This document shows, in pieces, positions 23,279 to 32,386 of a stretch of 64,000 nt of DNA. The DNA lies in NCBI GenBank assembly GCA_963573315.1, contig OY752140.1, forward strand, positions 1,488,001-1,552,000, written 5' to 3'. Made by a program: the position numbers and the translations under genes. Under the pieces are notes generated by a model. That model searched no databases. It saw only the letters and a program-made list of their open reading frames with translations, and had not been told where the DNA came from. Within the stretch, counting starts at the first letter, position 1; each line of letters begins with the position of its first letter. This stretch comes from Entomortierella parvispora (Eukaryota > Mortierellomycota > Mortierellomycetes > Mortierellales > Mortierellaceae).

Positions 23279-26200
23279 TTAGTTAATATGGAGCTTAATG
23301 AGAATTGACAGGAGAATGAGCAAATTTGACCTGAGAGTACTTACATATGTTGAGCGAATGCCCAATTCCAAAATCTTGGCATCGACCTGCGGTGCAAGAG
23401 GAAAGGTTGAGGTTCCAGTCGAGATGGATCTGGTGTTTGAAGAAGGTTCCCACGCAGGGCACCGTGGATCGAATGGCAGCAGGGTCTTGTGATCGGAAGA
23501 GGTGAGGCATACGTATCCAGCCAATGCAATGTTCACCGCTGCGTTGGTGTCTCGCCCGCGATCAGCATATCCAACCTTGAAGGAAGGGCAGTCTGGGTTT
23601 GTACATTGAATTGCTCCATGTACTCGCACTAACCTCATGACTCCGTTCTTGTTGCGCCTTGCCCGTACGAGTCTTATTTGCGAAAAGCAAAAGGGGCAAA
23701 GCTGGGAGCTTTTGTGCTCATTGGTTTTGAGGACCGGCGTATAGCGCAGGTGTCTCTCAGGAATTTTGTTCCCTCCCATTTTTGAATGACCTTTGAGACG
23801 TGAACCCACTCCGGAACCTGCGGCACCGTGAAGCATTAATGGCACGACGATGGGACTCGCCCTTGGACATTGATTCACATGCTTCAAGACGAGGCGTCGC
23901 CCACGAGGGGCACTCGGATCGACGACAAACTCTGGACGGTGGTGTGTCCTGCAGTCTGTGCAATATCCGGTTGATGGATAGGACGGCTCTCCTGAGGTTT
24001 GCAATGAATTACTGTCTACTGAGTCGAGTTTGAAAGACGAATGCGAATAAGTACTGTAAATAGAGCACACCTGCTGCAGAATCAATACAGACAGCAGTGC
24101 TTGACTTACCATTCACCACTCTCTTAAATGCGTCTCGCTCCGCGGCTGCAACTTTGTCATAGGTATTCCTCAGTTGAAGTTCAGTACGGCGTCGTAGGTT
24201 CTTCATCCTTCTGGATTTCTCAAAAGATCGGAGTGTTGTGCGACAGTTGCGACGTGTTTCTTGGGCCTGCTCAATGCCATGCGAAGAGTTTGCGCGCAGG
24301 ATTGAGTTATCCGCAAGATCAGCGTGTGCCTTGCGTACCTCAGCATTAGCTGCAACGCGCTTCTTTCTGACTCGCGATTGCTTCACAAGGCCTGCATGGT
24401 GGCGTATGTGCTTAACAGTGACCTGGTGCGGATCTGCGAACCGTATCTGGTCAATTGACTGCACCCCTTCTTCCGGATCTTGCTCCGATTCTGCCCCCTC
24501 GTTCGAAAGTATCTCGAAACGATTTCGAAGCTCGATCAGTTTGTTTTCAGTTATTGGGACCGTGTTGAATAACACATGGGCGCCTGGATCCGTCCCACCT
24601 GGGACTAAAACAATCCTTCTGTTCCTTTGATCCGCGTTGTTGGTCTCAATATCCTTGACGAGACTGTCGATGCTGGTTGATTCAACAGAGTCTAAGCATC
24701 CCCGGCGAAGGAGAGAGGGTGTCGAAGAGAATTTGGATGTGACCGACTCGCTCAGCTCCCCGTTCGCCTCCTTTTCCGTCTTTGGCTTTGATTCGGACGA
24801 AACATACTTGTCAAGGTCATACTTTTTTTGCCGCAACCCCTTGATCTGGTTTCGCATAGGAAGCGCTTTACGCCGAAGTCTGTGAACGCTCGAGCGTAGA
24901 GTATGCAGATCTCTGAATGCTATGTCGATTTCCTCGCCCAGACATTCCTTTCGATTAACGTCATTCTCTTTGCGTTTCTCAGTTTTTAGCCGTCGCAAAT
25001 CTGCATTCACGCTTTTCATCCGGATCTCTTCCAGCCCCAGCTGCCGGTTTAGTGCCTTTATCTCCTCGTCGAGCTCCGTTATACGCACATCATGATCTGC
25101 GGCACTTGCTTTGGCATCCGCCTTGGATAGTTTCGATTCATGGAGAACAATTTGGCGCTGTTCTGCATCCGTAGGCTCCCTTGAACGGCCTTTGCCAAGC
25201 TTCTTTCGTTTCTCCTTGATCATGTTGCGTGGAGCGTTCGGTCGGGCCTCGTACCCCATAATTCTTACGGTGTGCTCGTCAACGAAGACAAGCCTATTGA
25301 AATGGGTCAATATGTTAGATTCTGCGTCAGTCAAAAAAAAGGTCATAAACATGTTGTTACCTGTCTCCGAAGCGCAGACCAAATTTGGCGCAAGTTGCAT
25401 GGATCACCTGCATGTCGAAGAACGCCGAGAAAATGGAAGGGGTGTTCCCTGGCGCATGTTTTTGATCTGAAACCAGTAGGCCGGTTGAGTCGAAGATGTC
25501 GAAATGGTGTGGATCCAAGGCGCACAGAGATTCACTTATCCCTGTGGAATTCAGTGGCAGAGGGAAGAGCTTTCCGGCTGACGAGACAGGGGATAGCTGT
25601 CTGGAAAATTCGCTGAACCCCATGGCGATCAAGAGATGATTTGCCAGATACGCGAAAGGGCCAGTAGCGAGAACATGATGAGGAATGGAGCCAGAGGCAT
25701 CCTTCTTTGGGGCAAACGGACGCAACGCATTGACGATGTGAACTGCCACCTGAATTTCGTTGTCCTTGAAACTCTGGCCAGAGAACAAATGGTTGCGAAT
25801 CTCTGCTTCACTGATAAGGTCTGGCAACGAAGCCATATCGATGAGCTTGCAAATTAAAGCCTCGATGCCTTTGAGGTATTTTGACTTGGGTTCTTTTTTA
25901 CGAGCGGCCGCTATAGACAAAAAAAACCAGTGTCAATGTTTTTTCTCTAATCTCTTATAGAAGCGATATGTAGAACCATTAAAGCTACCTTTTTCAGTTG
26001 ACTCGATGGCCTGGCCCAGTGTCGCAATACCCATTTCTGCCTCTACTGCCTCTTCAAAGCCATCAGCGTCATCTGCTTCCCAAATGTCCGCATCATCGTC
26101 ATCATCCTCATCGATATCCATGTAGGCCTCATCCTCGTACTTATCATCTACAGCTGCAAAGAACGATAATAGGGGTGCCACGTTCTCTGCCGGATTGAGC

Positions 26201-28536
26201 AATCCTATCAGTGTCTGGATGCGTGTAAGACGTGGACAACCTCCAGTCTGTGGATCAGATAGAAAGAGAGTAGCTCCCGACCATCGCCTGTCGCAGGTGC
26301 CGATGGTACTATCCAGTTGATTGATCAGAGATGTAGTTCTCTGCCAGGATCGCTTTTGTCGTTTTCTCGCCTTGCCTTGCTTAGCAGCGATCCTTTCTCG
26401 TCTCTCCTTGGCTTTTTTTTTCTTGAACTGCCGGTACCACTCCTCACTGAGAGGTCGCAAAAAGACCCGGACAAGACAGCGGACGACTGCTCTCTTCAGA
26501 TCGTAGTATATTGATCCGTTCCAGATGTTGTGGATGTTGGTAGCCATAGCACGGAGCATCTCATTTCTGGTTTGAGACATTCCTCGAGGGCACTTGATGT
26601 TGTCGGTTGTATACATCGTCTGTTGAATACAGTGAGCTAACTTGTCCCATTTTGGATGCTTTCCGTATCCACTCTCGCCTTGACTGTCTGCACCTCCGTC
26701 GCCAGCGAGTCTTGGTTTCTTTGGCGGGGGCTCAGAGCTCGATGAAGTAGGGCTGAGCTTAGTTGCTAGGTGCTCTAGACAACTCTGATTGAATAGGTTG
26801 TGAAGATCAGAGTCGGTTTTGATAGTCTCTTGGATAAAGACCGTGGTGCCCTTCGCAACTTTGAGGATACGATCATTTTTGATCCGAGCGTCGCGGATTT
26901 CAAAATCTGTAGGAAGAATGTCAGAAATGTCGACCTCTTCTGCTGTCTCGTGCAGCAAACCACGAAACACCTATCATATAGTGGATGATATGTCAGTGAG
27001 TGCTGGAAGCAAAAAGCATGTGTAGATTGTCTCGTCGACAAAAGGTATTTCTTACCTCCATGTGCACCTTCAAAACTGCCACTTGGATTTCATCCATGTG
27101 GTCTGACATACTCGTTTGTTTCTCCTCGAGGATTCCCTGGATCCTTGTTATGTTGTCCTTACAAAAGTCTTTACGGAGGATCCTGTGCAAAGGAGCATCG
27201 CACATCCTGATTTCTTGGGTCTTGGATATATCATTGACCTGAGAGGGAATCTCTTGGACATGGGACTGACTAGAGACAGGTTCAAGCTCGAGTTTCTTGT
27301 CCTTATTCTCAACTGAATGATCCCAAAACAGGCAGCCGTTTTCCTTCACAAAGTTGCGATATGCTGTGTGTGTCTGTTCCACGCTCATACGATGCGTAAA
27401 GTCATTATTTGATATACGACCTTTTCCCACTCCAAGGGATGTTTCCAGAGTTGATATGGCGTCCTGCATGAGCCCTCTTGGTAGCCGCTGGAGTTTACAC
27501 TCGGCATCGATGAAGTCGACGTTTTCCTTCTCCAAGGCGGCACGGATATCCACCGGATCTTTTTTCTTTCCCTTTGTTTTGCTGATGACCTTGTTCACGG
27601 CGACGTTGATTCTCTTTATCAAGGTCGTTTTACTATGTATAATATGTCCAAAGGTTAATACTAGAATTATTACCATAGCTTTGGGTAAACCAGAAAACGT
27701 ACCAACTGGAAAGAAAACTCTCTTCGGCTTCCAAGACGCTGAACTCGATTATCTCGCGAGATATTGATCGTTTTGCCTCTCGATATGTGGCCCTTTCTGC
27801 TGTCGGGATTACAGGAGGGAGTCGAACGGAGGGCATACGGAAATCTCGATTGGGACTTGTTACTGAACAGGTCAACGCGGTGTAGGTATTGACTTCCTGA
27901 AACGAATCAGCGATATGGGCAAGGACAACCAGCGCTTTCGGCTCGCTAAGAGGCTCGAACACAAGTTTCTTGCAGCGAGTCGATACAACAACAATTTTGA
28001 TCTGTGCAGCTTGAGAGATCCTTCTCAACAGCAACCGGGATGGAGGGAGAGTGACAGGGCCGCCGGGAGTCTGAATTCGGAAGGCTGATAGCGATGTTCG
28101 GGACATGATGCCTGCAACGAGTGTAGAAAGGGAGCTCGAGCATGTACTTACGACCAGACCGTATCGATGGTGGAGAACATCCAAAGTCTCTCGGACATTT
28201 TGGTTAAGCGGCAGTCCATCGTCCGCACCCTGTATCATGTAGTCAACGCGTAGCTGAAGCTCGTCATCCTGTTCAGCTAAAAGTCGTGCGTTTGCCTCAG
28301 CAAGAAATTCGGCATCATCGATGAATGAAACAGAAAACTATCGGGGGAAAGAGCATGAATAAGAGTAAGGGTATGGAAACCATGCCAACAGCATCAACGC
28401 CACTGCACACTGGAATTCGAAGTCATACCTCTGTGGATACCGTGATGTCGCGTCCAAAGTCAATGTCCTGAATCTCCATGTTGATGGTAAGAGTCTCATT
28501 GATGTCTTCCAGGACATCAGCATCGGTGTCATCCAT
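23279..28536 (-). CDS. Fanzor: eukaryotic TnpB-like RuvC nuclease with a very long N-terminal extension (~1,555 aa)
   Basis: The model is complement(23279..23991, 24110..25293, 25361..25910, 25989..26970, 27056..27632, 27703..28070, 28152..28337, 28429..28536). It has eight exons and 4,668 nt, all GT-AG and in phase. The C-terminal third carries a TnpB/Fanzor RuvC core. RuvC-I is GGTDPGAHVLFNT (Asp ~1159, codon 24588-24590). The relocated Glu is in TNEHKSSQLCPFC (Glu ~1410). A CPFC...CTNPDC zinc ribbon spans ~1417-1453. RuvC-III is ADRGRDTNAAVNIALAG (Asp ~1466). Upstream are a coiled-coil block (~965-1090), basic NLS-like segments (PPPKKPRL; KGKARKRQKRSWQR) and an Asp/Glu tract (~705-730). 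Family members are RNA-guided DNA nucleases carried by transposons. The usual Fanzor length is under ~1,000 aa, so exons 1-5 are the uncertain part. An alternative start is the ATG at 28106. Near the 3' end, 51 nt from a strong GTAAGT donor may be spliced out (17 residues). Confidence 0.8.
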
Positions 28537-28729
28537 GATGCTGTCAGTAGGGAATGAAGACAAGACGAGTTCTTTTGGTGATTGGAGAGGCGGTAGAGAC
28601 AAGGCAAAGGGCAATGGCGGAGGAGCAGGGAAAAGCAAAGAGCGAACGACGCGTCTACAGGTACGGATGGTGTTAAGGGGTCATTACGTGTCCATGAAAG
28701 TACCATGAGTATATTTGCTTCCCCTCCGC

Positions 28730-28743
28730 ACTCTTCCTCCCGA
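28730..28743 (+). repeat. Target-site duplication, left copy (14 bp)
   Basis: ACTCTTCCTCCCGA is repeated exactly at 29820-29833. The two copies bracket the poly(A)-ended insertion. The bases outside (c/a on the left, g/t on the right) differ, which bounds the repeat. Confidence 0.8.
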
Positions 28744-29819
28744 GGTCCCAGTGTCCACAGCTAGGGGCATCTCAATGGCCAAACGACATATCTACTCTCT
28801 GATGGCGCAGAACAACCATCGCCAGGCGCGCACTTCACGAGCTCGACAGCAACGGGCCGTCGCCCAGAACGCACTGTGAGTTGTCCCTCGTCCATGGCGC
28901 ATCACCGTGCAGCGGGACTGCTACGACACGCCGCCAGCTCAACCTGATCGCGGCCGACCTCCCCTTTTCTTCTTGTGTTCAGGCTCAACACCTCACATCT
29001 CTCGAATTTCAACCTCCTCTGCTCCCCCATTCATGCATGCATCGCGATTGGTTCATTGCCTGAGGAGATGCCAGCAGCCCACTTTGGCATCCATTGGTAC
29101 TTAAATCCGCCATGTTCGCTCCATCCCCCATTCACCTCCATTCCATTTTCCTCCCCCACAAAAAAGTAACCCCTTCCTTCCCCTTCCCCAAACACTTCCC
29201 TTGCACTATGGTCGACACCGCATCCAAGCCTTCCTGGGCCCCCTATGTAGACCCAGTCGCAGCGATCGACTCGAGCCAACCCCCGGCAGATGCCGAGGCA
29301 GCTACCACACCGACCCCACCCGCAGGACAGGCAGCGGCCCAAGTACCACAGACCATCCGAGAACAGATCCTAGCCGACACCACTCCTTTTCGTCCCCCCG
29401 AGACCACTGCCGACACTCTCCCGCCCATCCAACTTCCGGCATTCGTGCCCGCTGACTCTGTTATACGCCACATGGATGCACTTGGTCACCGACATCAGGA
29501 GATCATGGTGACTATCCGTTCCCTAGAAGCGAGGATCTTTGGCGGCATCGATTACCCCCGACGAGCCATCGAGAGTTTCCTCCTCGACGACCTACGTATC
29601 GAGGCAGAATCGCTCCGCAACGATGTCGCTTTCCACCGTTACTACCACTGGATATCAGACCTACCACAACCACGCCCCCCGATGCCTTCTCCACCCGTCA
29701 AACCCGCGACACCCTTGCAACGCCACCGGCTTGAATTGTATGTAAATAAGCTAGACTAAACTATTGCTAATAATTTAGTTTTAAACAATAAAAGTCCGGC
29801 GAACCCAAAAAAAAAAACA
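28744..29819 (+). mobile_element. Poly(A)-ended retroposon of about 1.08 kb flanked by a 14-bp target-site duplication
   Basis: The insertion ends in AATAAA (29788-29793) followed by an A11 tract (29807-29817), then the right copy of a 14-bp direct repeat whose left copy is at 28730-28743. Poly(A) next to a 7-20 bp target-site duplication is the signature of target-primed reverse transcription by non-LTR retrotransposon machinery. No reverse transcriptase is encoded inside, so the element is non-autonomous, or it is the retrocopy of an mRNA. Near its 5' end, 28776-28877 reads MAKRHIYSLMAQNNHRQ and is followed by a GTGAGT donor-like sequence. An unspliced intron would argue against a simple processed pseudogene. 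The main ORF is listed separately. Confidence 0.7.
29208..29759 (+). CDS. Proline/alanine-rich ORF inside the retroposon, function unknown (183 aa)
   Basis: The ATG at 29208 (MVDTASKPSWAPYVDPVAAI) begins after a C-rich leader. A longer in-frame version starts at 29094. Residues ~15-85 are Pro/Ala/Thr-rich and disordered. Residues ~90-160 look helical (MDALGHRHQEIMVTIRSLEA, LRNDVAFHRYYHWISDLPQP), and the end is again Pro-rich. Stop, AATAAA and the poly(A) follow within 60 nt, so this ORF is the 3'-terminal cistron of the retroposed RNA. I recognise no domain. The layout (disordered Pro-rich N-terminus plus short helical C-terminus) resembles the extra ORF in the Gypsy element at 37180, but I cannot show homology by eye. 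Confidence 0.45.
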   Translation: MVDTASKPSWAPYVDPVAAIDSSQPPADAEAATTPTPPAGQAAAQVPQTIREQILADTTPFRPPETTADTLPPIQLPAFVPADSVIRHMDALGHRHQEIMVTIRSLEARIFGGIDYPRRAIESFLLDDLRIEAESLRNDVAFHRYYHWISDLPQPRPPMPSPPVKPATPLQRHRLELYVNKLD

Positions 29820-29833
29820 ACTCTTCCTCCCGA
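29820..29833 (+). repeat. Target-site duplication, right copy (14 bp)
   Basis: This is an exact copy of 28730-28743, starting two bases after the poly(A) tract. Confidence 0.8.
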
Positions 29834-29846
29834 TCCCCCTACAGGT

Positions 29847-30696
29847 GATATCGAATCAGATGATGATGGTCTTCCAGAAAACATCACCATTCAATTGAAT
29901 CCACGGAAGCTACCCGCCCTTGCTGCTCACAATCGGAAAATCATCGGTGATTTACCTGACCCGCCACATTGGCAGCACAAATGGAAGAGAGATTCCTACC
30001 ATCAAATTTGTGCGCGCATTCGAGTCCATTCCGACTCGTCTACCTGGTGTGCGCTGGCCAACTGATGCCAGTCCTTATGTCAAACCATCCAAAACACTTT
30101 CCAGATCTTGGAGGAGAACACCTATGAAGAAGCTATTGAAAGAGCATGGAGATGGAGCGGAAGCGTGGAGTAGATCCAGGGCAGATTGTTGTCCATCTGT
30201 TCGCTTATTTGACCTACCCCTTGCCTCAGGAAACAGCGGTGGCTCAGGATCGACAATCCAGCGAGCAACAGCATCTTGGAAAGCGGCGGCGGTTCAGAGG
30301 ATTCAACAGGCAGTCGAGGATGGACAGATACAACCTCCAGGACCAATTACAAAGATTTTGTTTACACAGAGACTTGCTCAAGATGCTCGATTGCCTGATC
30401 CAGAGGAGCCTCTAGAGACGCCAACAACCGCCACTTTCTTTCAAGCACAGCACTTGGATTCACAAATAGCACAGGAAGATGGACGGCGAGGGACTCAAGA
30501 AGAAGCTGATGGAGCACAATTCAAACGGATTCGATTAAAGCTTGGGAACTCAATAGTTTCTCTTCTTGTGGATGTGGAGAGCCTACGGACGGCTCTTAAC
30601 CTCCCACAGCATGGCTTGAATGTCCTTGTGCATCTACAACAGGCAGCTCTCCCTCGCCCGCGAGAGAATATGGAAGATCTTGATCAGGCGTCATAG
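29847..30696 (+). pseudogene. Decayed coding sequence in three successive frames, probably a dead transposon gene
   Basis: Coding-like peptide runs through three frames. Frame A, 29847-30062: IESDDDGLPENITIQLNPRK, then LPDPPHWQHKWKRDSYHQIC. A TGA follows at 30063, then more coding-like sequence (EENTYEEAIERAWRWSGSVE) to a TAG near 30174. A middle stretch around 30165-30240 reads well in another frame (VDPGQIVVHLFAYLTYPLP). The last part, ~30237-30696, is open in a third frame (ATASWKAAAVQRIQQAVEDG; AQFKRIRLKLGNSIVSLLVD). The repeated loss of frame suggests decay. The family was not recognised. The sequence before 29847 (CCCCCTACAG) looks like a splice acceptor. The retroposon therefore may have landed just upstream of, or inside an intron of, this former gene. 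Confidence 0.5.
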
Positions 30697-30807
30697 CCAC
30701 AGTGCGAAAACAAATTGATGGCTATAGGCCCTGTTTTTGCACATGCCTTGAATGCAAGGTCTAGAACGATTTCCGGTGCCTTGGCATAAACAAGATTTGC
30801 ATTCTTT

Positions 30808-31670
30808 TTAATGAAGCGTTTGGTTAACCTCAATTGGGTTCAGTTGGGGAGAATAGGGAGGAAGAAAAACGAGAAATGCCCTCCAACTCTCAATTGCTTC
30901 CCGGAATTCGCTATACATATGAGTGCGAGCATTGTCTATGACTACAAGGGAGTTTGGTAGAGGGTAAGGTTGAAGGTGGGGTAGAATCTTGTCGACAAAT
31001 GCATCATGAAACGATTCCCGTGTGAATGTTCCAGTAGTGAATTCCCAGGCAAGAAAACCTCTGTAGTTAAAAGCAGCAAGCGCAGAGACACGAACCCCCC
31101 GTGAGAAAAGAACGTTTTCAATAGCTGGCGTATTGACTGTGGAATAGGTGTACGATCTCAAAGCCGCTCGTCCGTCCTTGCTCGTCTCATCAATAAACAC
31201 AAGCTGCTCTGGAAAGAGGTACAGTTCCTTCATGTTTTGTCGAAACCACTCGATTTCCTGTGAATTTGACTCGCGTGCTCGTTTCTGCAACTTTTTCTTG
31301 TGAGATTCAGATCATTTCATAAAGTACGGCAAATTGTGGAGACGGATGTATTCTGTAGATCTGGAAATTCACGTCTAAGTTCCTCTTGCAGCTCCTCAAG
31401 GAAGAAGCAAGGATGGTTTTTGGTATATGACTCGACGAAAGTCAACACATCTGGTGGCCATCGAGAAGAGCTTTTGCGCGTATGTTCAATGTGAACGTTC
31501 CCTGTGTTGTTGAAATGTCCTGTCCATGTCCCAAAAAAAAAAAAAAAAAAAAAAAGAATAAGAAAAAAAAACGCGAAGGCGACACGACTCAACAGCGCTG
31601 ACTTACGAGACCATTTCGTAATCGTGTGTTGCGAAATACCTAGCAACACTGCCATAGCAGACCTGGGCAT
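30808..31670 (-). pseudogene. Tc1/IS630-like DD34E transposase, disabled by a nonsense codon and a frameshift
   Basis: The catalytic part (30808-31290) shows FIDETSKDGR for the first Asp and LVVIDNARTHMYSEF for the second. It then has FLPPYSPQLNPIE, with exactly 34 residues between the second Asp and the Glu (DD34E). This is the Tc1/mariner-IS630 superfamily. The N-terminal part (31317-31670) begins MPRSAMAVLLGISQHTITKW, a helix-turn-helix, and after a likely short intron continues HTRKSSSRWPPDVLTFVESY and EELQEELRREFP. Between the parts, a TGA at 31317-31319 interrupts the frame, and a one-base loss in the A5 run at ~31292-31296 shifts it. The copy is therefore inactive. I could not find convincing terminal inverted repeats. 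Confidence 0.85.
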
Positions 31671-31968
31671 TATATTGTAAATTAGAGCTTAATGGTGCAC
31701 CAGCGAATATCGTCTGAAAGGGTCATTGGGATGTGGGGTGATGTTTGAGAAACAACACGCACGTTGCAGAATACAGCGGTCCGAATAGCAGTTTCTCATG
31801 TTTTTACCCTTTCTGGATGCGTAAAAAGTTCGCAAGTATACTACAAATAAACGGATGCCAGGTAAAGTACGAACATACCCATGCTCTTTCGAACCACACG
31901 CAGAACTCCTTGTCACTACGGTTCCAAAACGCACCCTGCGCTTTCTGATATTTTATTTATCCTGCGTC

Positions 31969-32386
31969 TGTCAGGGTGCCAGCTGTCCTAGCAGCTAAGC
32001 CACCACTATCGCTTTCCAAAGATATCTTGTTTGCTTTACTCGAACCATTGAGCCCCTTGGAGCCCGAACGGCTATTGCCAAGACGCCGTCGCAATGCCAA
32101 GACGCCGCCGCAATGCCAAGTCGCCGCACAGTACAAGCTCTTCAGTCAAGCCCAGGCCCCATCCAGTATAAATAGTAGCCATGCCATAGTAGAAACAACT
32201 TCAGAATTCCCTTCCATAAAATTATTCTCACTTCTTCCTCTTTTATTCCATGTCTATCTTATTCTGGATATTTTCCTTCTCTTGCCTTCTTTTCTCGTTT
32301 AATTTAATCGAGCTTGTTTCCTCCTCTGATCCCTCTCGCTGCCCCTCAATCCCCCTCGATGGCCCCAAGCCACTCTCATCCCAACA
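31969..32386 (+). repeat. 5' LTR (418 bp) of the Gypsy element
   Basis: It begins TG and ends CA, contains a TATA box at 32167-32173 (TATAAAT), and has two tandem GCAATGCCAAGACGCCG-type units just upstream. It matches the 3' LTR at every position I compared. Confidence 0.95.
32167..32173 (+). promoter_or_regulatory. LTR TATA box (TATAAAT)
   Basis: This is the core promoter in the 5' LTR. The same box is at 38129-38135 in the 3' LTR. Confidence 0.65.

Noticed and set aside
28070-28152. 40-nt mini-intron (GTAAGT to GCAG) in the Fanzor 5' part
   Set aside because: Splicing at the nearest GCAG causes a frameshift and early stop. The acceptor at 28071 gives an 81-nt intron and keeps the frame.
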